Shown here piece after piece: positions 25,597 through 32,720 of a stretch of DNA of 32,720 bases; within the stretch, counting starts at the first letter, position 1; the number at the start of each line of letters is the position of its first letter. A model generated the notes under the pieces. It ran no database searches, was not told where the DNA came from, and saw nothing but the letters and a program-made list of their open reading frames with translations. Position numbers and translations under genes: made by a program. The DNA comes from an uncultured Bacteroidota bacterium (GTDB lineage: Bacteria > Bacteroidota > Bacteroidia > Flavobacteriales > Flavobacteriaceae). The stretch is from contig CABYAF010000009.1 in the NCBI GenBank assembly GCA_902516925.1, forward strand, positions 1 through 32,720, read 5' to 3'.

Positions 25597-26313
25597 ATGA
25601 AGTATTTACTTTTAATGATTATTGTATTTGGTTCACCAATTTATTTTGAAAATGATAAATCTGATTGGATATACATATTTGATGGAAAAAGTTTTGATGG
25701 ATGGCATCAGTATAATAGTGATGTAATTGGGAGTCAATGGTCTATTGACAATGGTGAATTAATTTTTAGAAATAATAAAGAAACTAGACAGGATCTTGTT
25801 ACTGAAGAAGAGTTTGAAAACTTTGAACTTTCGATTGAGTGGAATATTTCAAAGGGAGGAAACAGTGGGATTTTTTATGGAGTAAAGGAGTTTCCTGAAC
25901 TAGATGAAGCCTATAAATCAGGGCCAGAGATTCAAGTATTAGATAATGAAAATTTTTTTACTGCTACAAAACTCCATAGAAGCCCATCATTATATGATTT
26001 AGTTGGGCCTGATGAAAATAATGTCAAAGTTAATCCTCATGGGGAGTGGAATCATTTATTGCTCAAAATTGATCACAAAAAAAATATAGGTACTGTTACT
26101 ATGAACGGGCAGCTAGCTTTTTCATATCGACTATCAGGTCCAGAATGGGATAAGCTTATTTCAAAATCTAAATTTAGATACAAAGAATACTATGTTAATA
26201 GAGGAACAGATAATGAATTTCTAGCATTTGGTGCTTTTAAATCTGGTAAAATAGGTCTTCAAGATCATGGAAGTGACGTTAAGTTTAGAAATATCAAAAT
26301 TAGAGAGCTATAA
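25597..26313 (+). CDS. DUF1080 / 3-keto-disaccharide hydrolase family protein, copy 2
   Basis: A 238-aa paralogue of the preceding protein, beginning one base after its stop. The signal-like N-terminus is short (MKYLLLMIIVFGSPIYF). The domain shows YIFDGKSFDGWHQY, GGNSGIFYGVKEF, SGPEIQVLDNENFF, NPHGEWNHLLLKI, WDKLISKSKF and GKIGLQDHGSDVKFRNIKIREL. It differs from copy 1 mainly by lacking the insert before the HKAPALYGL segment (here HRSPSLYDL) and by a shorter loop before the final strands. Two copies may act on different linkages or sugars (inference). yicC follows after 9 bp in the same direction. Confidence 0.88.
   Translation: MKYLLLMIIVFGSPIYFENDKSDWIYIFDGKSFDGWHQYNSDVIGSQWSIDNGELIFRNNKETRQDLVTEEEFENFELSIEWNISKGGNSGIFYGVKEFPELDEAYKSGPEIQVLDNENFFTATKLHRSPSLYDLVGPDENNVKVNPHGEWNHLLLKIDHKKNIGTVTMNGQLAFSYRLSGPEWDKLISKSKFRYKEYYVNRGTDNEFLAFGAFKSGKIGLQDHGSDVKFRNIKIREL
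26239..26270 (+). repeat. 32-bp direct repeat, copy B (inside DUF1080 copy 2)
   Basis: Second copy of the identical stretch at 25521-25552, in the same reading frame. A further shared 17-bp stretch encodes the LDNEN part of both proteins (near 25166 and 25956). Confidence 0.85.
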
Positions 26314-26322
26314 ATATTTAGT

Positions 26323-27177
26323 ATGATTAAATCAATGACGGGCTTTGGAACTGCCAAAAAGCTTATTAAAAATAAAAATATAGTCATTGAAATTCGCAGT
26401 CTAAATTCAAAGTCACTTGATATAAATTTAAAAGTTGATACATCTTTATCTTTTATTGAGGAATATTTAAGGAAATCTATTACAGATAATATAATAAAAG
26501 GTAAAATTGATGTTACTCTTAATTTTAACGACTCTAATCAAGAACCATTAATACCCTTTAACAAAACGAAAATTAAAGCCTATTTAAAAGATCTCAAAAA
26601 AGACTTTAAAATCGATGAATCACATATCATTAGCAACCTTTTAACCGATAATAGATATTATAACTCAATCATAGAGTTTAAAAAATCTGATGAAAAAAAG
26701 ATAAAGAGTCTAATTGATAATGCAATTGTAAAATTAGGTAAATATAGAAGTATTGAGGGAAAGGCTATAGGTGAGGATTTAAGTAAATGTGTTTCCAAAT
26801 TAAATAAATATATATTAAAAATTGAATTATTAGAATCAACTAGAGTCAGTGCTAAAAAAAAGAAATTTAGAAGCTATTTTAAAGAACTTGAGATCGACTT
26901 TGACAAATCTAGGTTAGAACAAGAAATTATTTATTACATAGAGAAGTTTGACATAAATGAGGAAATAATTAGATTAAAACATCATTTAAAATTTTTTAGT
27001 TCAGAGATGAGGATCAAGGGGCCTAAAGGAAAAAAATTATCATTTATTGCTCAAGAACTAGGAAGAGAAATTAATACAATTGGTTCAAAAGCAAATAACT
27101 TTAATATTCAAAGTTTAGTAGTCAACATGAAAGATGAGCTTGAAAAAATTAAAGAAAATACTTTCAATATTTTATAA
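26323..27177 (+). CDS. YicC/YloC family endoribonuclease
   Basis: A 284-aa protein with the YicC-type opening MIKSMTGFGTAKK, then IEIRSLNSKSLDINLK in the N-terminal domain. The C-terminal DUF1732 part contains FDINEEIIRLKHHLKFF and GKKLSFIAQELGREINTIGSKANN. E. coli YicC is a metal-dependent endoribonuclease acting on small RNA. Relatives in Firmicutes (YloC) have related activity. The gene directly precedes gmk, which starts on the base after its stop, the conserved yicC-gmk pairing. The gap to the DUF1080 gene is 9 bp, with no visible promoter of its own. Confidence 0.93.
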   Translation: MIKSMTGFGTAKKLIKNKNIVIEIRSLNSKSLDINLKVDTSLSFIEEYLRKSITDNIIKGKIDVTLNFNDSNQEPLIPFNKTKIKAYLKDLKKDFKIDESHIISNLLTDNRYYNSIIEFKKSDEKKIKSLIDNAIVKLGKYRSIEGKAIGEDLSKCVSKLNKYILKIELLESTRVSAKKKKFRSYFKELEIDFDKSRLEQEIIYYIEKFDINEEIIRLKHHLKFFSSEMRIKGPKGKKLSFIAQELGREINTIGSKANNFNIQSLVVNMKDELEKIKENTFNIL

Positions 27178-27747
27178 ATGAAAAATAAAAAACTTATTGT
27201 TTTCTCTGCACCCTCTGGAGCAGGTAAAACTACTTTGGTTAAGTATATAATTGAAAGTTTTAGTGAAATCCGATTTTCAATTTCTGCAACATCAAGAAAA
27301 GCAAGAGGTCAAGAAAAAGATGGAAAAGATTATTATTTTTTAAGTAGCGAAGAATTTAAAACTAGAATTAAAAATGACGAATTTATTGAGTATGAAGAAG
27401 TTTATGGAGGGAACTATTATGGCACACTTAAATCTGAAGTAGATAGGATTTGGAAGGATAAAAAAATAGCAATTTTTGACCTAGACGTTGTTGGAGGTGC
27501 AAATTTAAAGGGTATGTTTCCAGATGAAACTCTCTCCATATTTGTTATGCCACCAAGTATTGAAATTCTGCGTGGAAGATTAATTGAAAGAGGTGATGTT
27601 TCCAAAGAAGAAATTGATGTTAGAATTAAAAAAGCTGAAAGTGAATTAGATTATGCATCAAAATTTGATAATATTATCATTAATAACGATCTTGATGAGT
27701 CAAAAAAAATTGCCCTTAAATTAATAAAAGAATTTATAGATGAGTAA
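27178..27747 (+). CDS. gmk: Guanylate kinase
   Basis: Phosphorylates GMP to GDP with ATP. In 189 residues it has the P-loop SAPSGAGKTT (10-19), the GMP-binding part SATSRKARGQEKDGKDYYFL and EYEEVYGGNYYGTLKSEV, and the lid region with LIERGDVSKEEIDVRIKKA. Length and motif order are normal. It starts on the base following the yicC stop and overlaps nadD by 8 bp, so the three genes are probably translated from one message. It is an essential housekeeping enzyme. Confidence 0.97.
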   Translation: MKNKKLIVFSAPSGAGKTTLVKYIIESFSEIRFSISATSRKARGQEKDGKDYYFLSSEEFKTRIKNDEFIEYEEVYGGNYYGTLKSEVDRIWKDKKIAIFDLDVVGGANLKGMFPDETLSIFVMPPSIEILRGRLIERGDVSKEEIDVRIKKAESELDYASKFDNIIINNDLDESKKIALKLIKEFIDE

Positions 27748-28312
27748 TGTAGGTCTTTACCTAGGAACTTTTAACCCTATACATAATGGCCACGTTACTT
27801 TAGCTGAATATTTTTCAAAACTATCTGAATTAGATGAGGTATTAGTTGTTATTAGCCCTCAAAGTCCTTTTAAGAAGGAAAATGAATTAATTAGTGATAT
27901 AGATAGGCTGAAGATGGCTGAGACTGTATTTAAAAAGTTTGAAAATGTCAGAGTATCAGACATTGAGTTTAAAATGTCTAAACCTAATTTTACAATTGAT
28001 ACTTTAAAAGAATTTAAAAAAAGACATAAATACAATAAGTTAATTCTATTAATCGGAGAAGATAATTTAGTAGGGTTCAATAAATGGAAAGATTATAAAA
28101 AAATTATTGAAATTGCTGAAGTATACGTCTACCCAAGGGATACTGACCAAAAAATTCCTGAAGAAATTTTATCTAATTCAAACATAAAGTTGGTAGATGC
28201 CCCTAAAATTAAAATCTCTAGTAGTCATATTCGAGAATTAATCAAGTCGAAAAAAAAGATTGACACATTGGTTCCAAAAGAAGTTTTGAGATTCTTTAAA
28301 TTAGTCAACTAA
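27740..28312 (+). CDS. nadD: Nicotinate-nucleotide adenylyltransferase
   Basis: Adenylates nicotinate mononucleotide to deamido-NAD in NAD synthesis. The nucleotidyltransferase motif GTFNPIHNGH lies at 9-18, ILLIGEDNLVGFNKWKDY in the middle, and SSSHIRELI (the ISSTxIR-type motif, here with Ser in place of Thr) near 160-168. The 190-aa length is typical. The ATG overlaps the gmk end by 8 bp. Its final 12 bp are shared with the end of the opposite-strand glycosyltransferase gene. Confidence 0.95.
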   Translation: MSNVGLYLGTFNPIHNGHVTLAEYFSKLSELDEVLVVISPQSPFKKENELISDIDRLKMAETVFKKFENVRVSDIEFKMSKPNFTIDTLKEFKKRHKYNKLILLIGEDNLVGFNKWKDYKKIIEIAEVYVYPRDTDQKIPEEILSNSNIKLVDAPKIKISSSHIRELIKSKKKIDTLVPKEVLRFFKLVN

Positions 28313-29596
28313 ATTTTTTATCAATTCAACTAGTTCATTAGTTAATTTTTCTCTTGAAAGAGATTCTATATTTTTTGGAATATCCTTTTCATAATTTCCA
28401 TCTAACCAGCAATCATATTCTTCCTTTATAAAGTTTGCAACCTTAGTTATCTCATTACTTTCTGCATTAAAAGATTTTATGGAATTTTTCAAGAGGGATT
28501 TTGACTCTTCAGCAGAGTTTGAAAAGTTTATAATTGGAGAACCTGAAGCTAGATACTCTATAAGTTTGCCAGACACCATATCAGTCTCCTCAGTATTCAA
28601 GTAATTAAAATTTATTAATAAATGAGATGACTTTATAATCTCAATTGCTTTTTCATGGATTACATAACCTCTATCAATAAAATTAATTTTTTCTGAATAA
28701 AGTTTTTTAATCTCTTTATCAATTTTACCTGCAAAAGTAAAAATCATATTTAAATCTTTATACCTCTCATTTAAGTAGCATAATACATCGTAAAAAACTT
28801 GATAATTATGATTTTTAGAGAGAATACCTGTAAATACAATATTGAAACTAGCTGGTTTAATCTCTTTAATTTTGTCATAAACTGATTTATCATATCCATT
28901 ATAGATTTTATGAATTTTTTTAGAATTTGATAATTTTCCCATTATAATATCTTTATATCTGTTGCCAACAGTTGTTATAATTAAATCAGCACCATTAAAA
29001 ACATCGGACTCAAATTTTAGATTTAAATTTTTAGCATATTTGAATCTAAATTTATTTTTTAAATAAAAAATTTCAGCCCAAGGATCTCTTAGATCAACTA
29101 TCCATTTTAACTTAAATTTTTTAGTAATTTTTTTACCTATTAAATGAGTTGAATGAGGAGGACCTGTAGTAATTACACAGTGAATATTATTCTTTCCTAT
29201 AAGTTTTTTAGCTTTCTTAAATGCAAAATAGTTCCACCCGATTCTTGAATCAGGAATAAAAAAATTTAATCTAATAAATGATGATAGTTTGTCAAAAAAA
29301 GATTGATTTGAAATGTAAGACTGAGGTATTGCTTTATTTCTATTTCCAGACTTAAATAGTGAATATAATTTTAAAATCTCCAGACTATATGTTCTATGAG
29401 TTTGAATATCTTTAACCTGATCTGTTAGTGAATTATCTATTAAATTATATGAGGCATGTTTTGGATCAACAGTTAAAACTATAGGATTATGCCCAAGTTG
29501 CTTAAGATATTTTGCAAAGAACATCCATCTTTGAACACCTGAACCTCCAGATGGTGGCCAGTAATATGTTATGATTAAAATATTTAAATTATCCAA
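28301..29596 (-). CDS. GT4-type glycosyltransferase
   Basis: A 431-aa GT-B glycosyltransferase, probably cytosolic or membrane-associated and using a nucleotide sugar. The N-terminal acceptor domain opens ILIITYYWPPSGGSGVQRW (6-24), a glycine-rich loop common in Bacteroidota GT4 enzymes. It also has ITTGPPHSTHLIG and WIVDLRDPWAEIF. The donor domain has FTGILSKNHNYQVF and an E-x7-E-like region around VSGKLIEYLASGSPI and EESKSLL. The acceptor is unknown, and no other polysaccharide genes lie nearby. It follows the DUF3078 gene by one base, at the end of the SUF run. A lipopolysaccharide or exopolysaccharide role is only a guess. Confidence 0.85.
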   Translation of the reverse strand: MDNLNILIITYYWPPSGGSGVQRWMFFAKYLKQLGHNPIVLTVDPKHASYNLIDNSLTDQVKDIQTHRTYSLEILKLYSLFKSGNRNKAIPQSYISNQSFFDKLSSFIRLNFFIPDSRIGWNYFAFKKAKKLIGKNNIHCVITTGPPHSTHLIGKKITKKFKLKWIVDLRDPWAEIFYLKNKFRFKYAKNLNLKFESDVFNGADLIITTVGNRYKDIIMGKLSNSKKIHKIYNGYDKSVYDKIKEIKPASFNIVFTGILSKNHNYQVFYDVLCYLNERYKDLNMIFTFAGKIDKEIKKLYSEKINFIDRGYVIHEKAIEIIKSSHLLINFNYLNTEETDMVSGKLIEYLASGSPIINFSNSAEESKSLLKNSIKSFNAESNEITKVANFIKEEYDCWLDGNYEKDIPKNIESLSREKLTNELVELIKNLVD

Positions 29597-29597
29597 G

Positions 29598-30476
29598 CTA
29601 ATCTAATTTAAGTTGAACCCCAACGCCAAATACTTCTCTTACTTGAAGTCTTGAAATAGCATTATCATCATAAATTAATTGAAAAATTAGTTGAGTTGAG
29701 AGAAAAGGATTTATATCAACTTCAATTTGTAAAAGATAATCTAGATCTATGTTAGAGGCCTCCTCCAAATAATTTGAGAAAAGCTTTAAATCTTGTTTAT
29801 ACTTAATATTTTCAAGTAGGTCTCCCTCAGAATGGAAAGTTAAATTAGCTCCTAGTTCATATCTAGATGATTTATTTGGTAAAACACCAAAATAAGTATC
29901 ATTTCCAGTTAAGTCTTGAGTAAATTTTTTACTAACTAAGATTAATCTTGTAGCAATAGGAGAGTAGTTAACCCATAATTTTTCATCTTTTTTCCAAAGA
30001 AATCCTGAACCTAACTGAAAATAAGCAGGAGAAAAAATACTAGTTGTTAATTCACGTATCTCATTATTATTTGAATCCTTTTTGTATTTATATCCGTTTC
30101 CAATTTGAGAGGTGAAGTTAAAAAAAGCAGAGAAAGATAAATTTTTTGTGAATTCTTTACCGACTATTGATTGAATTAAAATTCTATCATCAATTTTTCT
30201 AGCAAATGGAGCATTTTTATATTTAGCTAATCCATAAGCAGACTCAACATTAGTAAGCCAGTCCCAACCCTTATCTCTATACTCCCACTCATAGTCAAAT
30301 TTTAATGTGCCTGAAAAATTATTTGTTCCCCCTCCCACCCAATCACTGAATCCTGTCTGGTTTAAAAGAATGGCAACATTTCCTCTGGTTGACCAAAGAG
30401 AATCTTTTTTAGATTCCTGTTGAGAAAAAGTATATGTAGAAAATATCAAAAAAAATAAAAGAAAGTATTGTTTCAT
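29598..30476 (-). CDS. DUF3078 family outer-envelope protein
   Basis: A 292-aa exported protein with a signal peptide (MKQYFLLFFLIFSTYTFSQ). It shows the DUF3078 motif LNQTGFSDWVGGGTNNFSGTL near 38-58 and then many alternating beta strands ending in an aromatic-poor strand (VFGVGVQLKLD). The pattern suggests an outer-membrane beta-barrel. In Flavobacteriia DUF3078 genes often lie directly behind the SUF genes, as here (7-bp gap to the DUF59 gene). The function is unknown. Confidence 0.83.
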   Translation of the reverse strand: MKQYFLLFFLIFSTYTFSQQESKKDSLWSTRGNVAILLNQTGFSDWVGGGTNNFSGTLKFDYEWEYRDKGWDWLTNVESAYGLAKYKNAPFARKIDDRILIQSIVGKEFTKNLSFSAFFNFTSQIGNGYKYKKDSNNNEIRELTTSIFSPAYFQLGSGFLWKKDEKLWVNYSPIATRLILVSKKFTQDLTGNDTYFGVLPNKSSRYELGANLTFHSEGDLLENIKYKQDLKLFSNYLEEASNIDLDYLLQIEVDINPFLSTQLIFQLIYDDNAISRLQVREVFGVGVQLKLD

Positions 30477-30483
30477 GAAATGA

Positions 30484-30804
30484 TTACAGAAATCCTAATT
30501 CGAGTTTTGCTTCTTCACTCATTAGATCTTTTGTCCAAGCAGGATCAAACGTGATTTCAACCTCTGCTGTTTTAACCTCGTCAATTGATCTTATTTTTTC
30601 TTCAACTTCTTGGGGCAATGATTCAGCGACAGGGCAGTTAGGTGAAGTAAGTGTCATTAGAATTTTTACTTCATTATCTTCATTGACAAAAACATCATAA
30701 ATTAATCCAAGCTCATAAATATCTACAGGTATTTCAGGATCAAATATTGATTTTAACTCTTTTACAATTTTTTCACCTAAATCTTGTGTATTCATTTTTG
30801 TCAT
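30484..30804 (-). CDS. DUF59 / MIP18 family SUF-associated protein
   Basis: A 106-aa protein with the MIP18 signature: SIFDPEIPVDIYELGLIYDV, TLTSPNCPVAESLPQEV with the conserved Cys, and the end FDPAWTKDLMSEEAKLELGFL. These proteins help iron-sulfur cluster assembly or delivery (SufT-like). It begins one base after sufE, within the SUF operon. Start at Met1 (MTKMNTQ) or Met4 is undecided. Confidence 0.92.
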   Translation of the reverse strand: MTKMNTQDLGEKIVKELKSIFDPEIPVDIYELGLIYDVFVNEDNEVKILMTLTSPNCPVAESLPQEVEEKIRSIDEVKTAEVEITFDPAWTKDLMSEEAKLELGFL

Positions 30805-30805
30805 T

Positions 30806-31234
30806 TTAGTTTTTTGCTTGATATGCTATAGCATATATTTTGATCTGTTTTATCATTGAAAGTAATCCGTTTGCCCTAGTCTGTGAAAGATGACTGTTTA
30901 AGCCTATCTTCTCAATAAAATCGATATTAGCTGCTATGATTTCATTTGGTGAATGACCAGAAAAAACTCTAATTAAAAGAGATATGATTCCCTTAGATAT
31001 TATTGCGTCACTATCAGCTTCAAATATAACAATGTTATTATCAAAAGATGAGCTCAGCCATACTTTACTTTGACAGCCTTTTATGAGATTAGAATCAATT
31101 TTATTAATATCATTAAATTCAGGAAGATTCTTACCAAGATCAATTAAATATTGATATTTTTCTGACCAATCTTGAAAAAAATCAAACTCATCAATAATTT
31201 GTTCCTGTATTTGTTGAATGCTTTGCACAGTCAA
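30806..31234 (-). CDS. sufE: Cysteine desulfuration protein SufE
   Basis: A sulfur acceptor that takes persulfide from SufS and passes it to the SufBCD scaffold. In 142 residues it shows the family opening IIDEFDFFQDWSEKYQYLIDLG, the acceptor cysteine in IKGCQSKVWL (Cys54), and ADSDAIISKGIISLLIRVFSG. It lies 10 bp downstream of sufS and immediately before the DUF59 gene. Confidence 0.95.
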   Translation of the reverse strand: MTVQSIQQIQEQIIDEFDFFQDWSEKYQYLIDLGKNLPEFNDINKIDSNLIKGCQSKVWLSSSFDNNIVIFEADSDAIISKGIISLLIRVFSGHSPNEIIAANIDFIEKIGLNSHLSQTRANGLLSMIKQIKIYAIAYQAKN

Positions 31235-31244
31235 AATTAAGCAA

Positions 31245-32459
31245 TTATCCCAACATTTTTGATGCCTTTTTTAGAGCATCAATAAATAAATCAATTTCAC
31301 TTTTTGTATTGTAGAAAGAAAAGGAGGCTCTAACTGTTCCTGGAATATTAAAATGATCCATTATAGGTTGAGTACAGTGTTGTCCTGTTCTAACTGCAAC
31401 TCCATACTGATCTAGAATAGAACCTATATCAGATGGGTGGTGATTACCTATATTAAAAGAAATAACAGATATTTTATTATCTACATCTCCATATATTTTA
31501 ATATTTTCAATTTTTTTAAGATTATCTGTAGCATAATCTAAAAGTTCTTTTTCATAAACTTCTATATTATCAAAACCAATTGAGTTCATATATTCAATAG
31601 CAGCCCCAAACCCTATTACACCTGCAATGTTTGGAGTTCCCGCTTCAAATTTATGTGGCAGGTCAGCATACTCGGTCTTTTTAAAAGTTACAGTAGATAT
31701 CATCTCACCTCCACCTTGATATGGTGGAAGTGAATCTAGTAACTCTGACTTTCCATACAAAAATCCAACTCCAGTTGGACCACATAATTTATGTGCTGAA
31801 GCAACATAATAGTCTACATCTAACTCATTTAAATTAATCTTGAAATGGGCAGCACCTTGAGCACCATCAATTAGAACTTTACTATTATTCTTATGAGCAA
31901 GATCTATAATTTCTTTAACTGGATTCACTACACCTAAAGTATTTGATACGTGATTTATGAAAACAAATTTTACTGCAGGAGTCAGCAGAGATTTATATTC
32001 ATCCATATTAAGCGAGCCATCATCATTAATTGGTATCACTTTGAGTTTTGATCCAGTTTTTTCACACAGCATTTGCCATGGAACAATATTAGAGTGATGC
32101 TCCATCTCTGATACGATTAATTCATCCTTTGAAGAGATTAGTTTTTCAAGACCAGAGGAAATAATATTTATTCCATGTGTCGTTCCTGATGTAAAAATTA
32201 TTTCATGTTCATGTGAAACTCCAAAATGATTTTTAATAATTGTTCTTGAATTTTCATATTTATTAGTAGCATCTGCACTAAGTGAGTGTAAACCTCTATG
32301 AATATTGGAATTATATTGTTTATAGTAGTCTGATATTACATCAATTACTTGATTTGGAGTTTGAGATGTAGCAGCATTATCAAAGTAAATTAAATCAGTG
32401 TTATTAACCTTTTTACCAAGTATTGGAAAGTCTTCTCTTATTTTGTATACATCCAGCAT
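31245..32459 (-). CDS. sufS: Cysteine desulfurase SufS
   Basis: A PLP-dependent enzyme that removes sulfur from cysteine for iron-sulfur assembly. In 404 residues it has YFDNAATSQTP, EMEHHSNIVPWQ (the PLP-stacking His), DGAQGAAH, the Schiff-base lysine Lys224 in SAHKLCGPTGVGFLYG, and the persulfide-carrying Cys362 in RTGQHCTQPIMDHF. These mark the group II SufS type rather than IscS. The gene starts directly after the sufD stop and precedes sufE. Confidence 0.96.
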   Translation of the reverse strand: MLDVYKIREDFPILGKKVNNTDLIYFDNAATSQTPNQVIDVISDYYKQYNSNIHRGLHSLSADATNKYENSRTIIKNHFGVSHEHEIIFTSGTTHGINIISSGLEKLISSKDELIVSEMEHHSNIVPWQMLCEKTGSKLKVIPINDDGSLNMDEYKSLLTPAVKFVFINHVSNTLGVVNPVKEIIDLAHKNNSKVLIDGAQGAAHFKINLNELDVDYYVASAHKLCGPTGVGFLYGKSELLDSLPPYQGGGEMISTVTFKKTEYADLPHKFEAGTPNIAGVIGFGAAIEYMNSIGFDNIEVYEKELLDYATDNLKKIENIKIYGDVDNKISVISFNIGNHHPSDIGSILDQYGVAVRTGQHCTQPIMDHFNIPGTVRASFSFYNTKSEIDLFIDALKKASKMLG

Positions 32460-32720
32460 TTATAAATCGAATCCTAAGTCAACACCTAGTTTTTTTGAGA
32501 TTAATGAGTTAATTCTTTTCTTTAGACTAGGGATATTTACACTTTTAAGAATACTATTTGCAAACCCATATGTTAATAGAGCAATTGCTTCTTTCTCTGG
32601 AATACCTCTAGATTTCAGATAAAAGAGTGCTTCTTTGTCAAGCTGCCCAATTGTACATCCATGAGAACACTTAACATCATCAGCAAATATTTCTAATTGA
32701 GGTTTTGAGTTAACCTTAGC
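32460..32720 (-). CDS. sufD: SufD, C-terminal part (cut by the window edge)
   Basis: A minus-strand frame from the window edge to a TAA at 32460-32462 gives 86 residues, one base from the sufS ATG. It contains KPQLEIFADDVKCSHGCTIG and QLDKEALFYLKSRGIP, the signature of the SufB/SufD C-terminal domain. The end KKLGVDLGFDL is typical of SufD. SufD is a scaffold partner of SufB and SufC. The order sufD-sufS-sufE-DUF59 is usual in Bacteroidota. Confidence 0.93.
   Translation of the reverse strand, partial: AKVNSKPQLEIFADDVKCSHGCTIGQLDKEALFYLKSRGIPEKEAIALLTYGFANSILKSVNIPSLKKRINSLISKKLGVDLGFDL

Noticed and set aside
18095-26313. A classical polysaccharide utilisation locus
   Set aside because: There is no SusC/SusD pair, no catalogued glycoside hydrolase or polysaccharide lyase, and no sensor/regulator. 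The gene set fits an oxidative keto-sugar route better.
28301-29596. Part of a capsule or O-antigen cluster
   Set aside because: Only one glycosyltransferase is present, with no flippase, polymerase or sugar-nucleotide genes in the window.
1-32720. tRNA, rRNA, riboswitch, IS element, prophage or CRISPR array
   Set aside because: Gaps between genes are all under 100 bp. I saw no cloverleaf, terminal inverted repeats with a transposase, or regularly spaced repeats.

Overview
The window looks like chromosomal DNA of a marine-type Flavobacteriia (Bacteroidota). The sequence is AT-rich and very densely coded. The proteins match Bacteroidota families (IPExxxVDY-type partial protein, DUF3078, DUF59, the complete MoxR-Bat operon). 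Signal peptides often end in FSQ. Shine-Dalgarno sites are mostly absent, and three intergenic gaps carry Bacteroidota-type -7 elements (TAnnTTTG). No gene-free stretch exceeds 100 bases. I saw no tRNA, rRNA, IS element, prophage or CRISPR array.

Layout: (1) 1-3098 (+): end of an upstream gene, pyruvate kinase and an ALDH7-type semialdehyde dehydrogenase. (2) 3104-4108 (-) pheS, divergent from cvpA (4177-4674, +). (3) 4666-13352 (-): an eight-gene moxR-DUF58-(DUF4381-like)-batA-batB-batC-batD-batE operon, in which nearly every gene overlaps or abuts the next. (4) 13439-16552 (-): metB-like, lpxH, hflX. (5) 16625-18091 (+): an EamA transporter and a lipoprotein azurin. (6) 18095-26313: a carbohydrate cluster read in both directions from a 97-bp AT-rich gap containing an inverted repeat. 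Leftward lie a GMC flavoprotein dehydrogenase and its Tat-exported small subunit. Rightward lie an exported TIM-barrel protein, an MFS transporter, a Gfo/Idh/MocA oxidoreductase, a cytosolic TIM-barrel protein and two tandem DUF1080 (3-keto-disaccharide hydrolase family) proteins. (7) 26323-28312 (+): yicC, gmk, nadD, 9 bp behind the sugar genes. (8) 28301-32720 (-): the end of a SUF iron-sulfur operon (sufD partial, sufS, sufE, DUF59) continuing into DUF3078 and a glycosyltransferase.

The most interesting unit is region 6. Its gene set fits a periplasmic glycoside 3-oxidation route. The exported FAD dehydrogenase, with a probable 3Fe-4S cysteine cluster, would oxidise a glycoside at C3. Exported DUF1080 and TIM-barrel proteins would cleave the keto-glycoside, the MFS protein would import the product, and cytosolic Gfo/Idh and TIM-barrel enzymes would reduce or rearrange it. 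No cytochrome c gene is present. The nearest candidate electron acceptor is the lipoprotein azurin encoded 3 bp from the small-subunit gene. The Bat operon carries an extra 523-aa two-membrane-segment protein with an uncharacterised C-terminal domain. All four convergent gene junctions are compressed to between a 5-bp gap and a 12-bp overlap, leaving no room for ordinary terminators.
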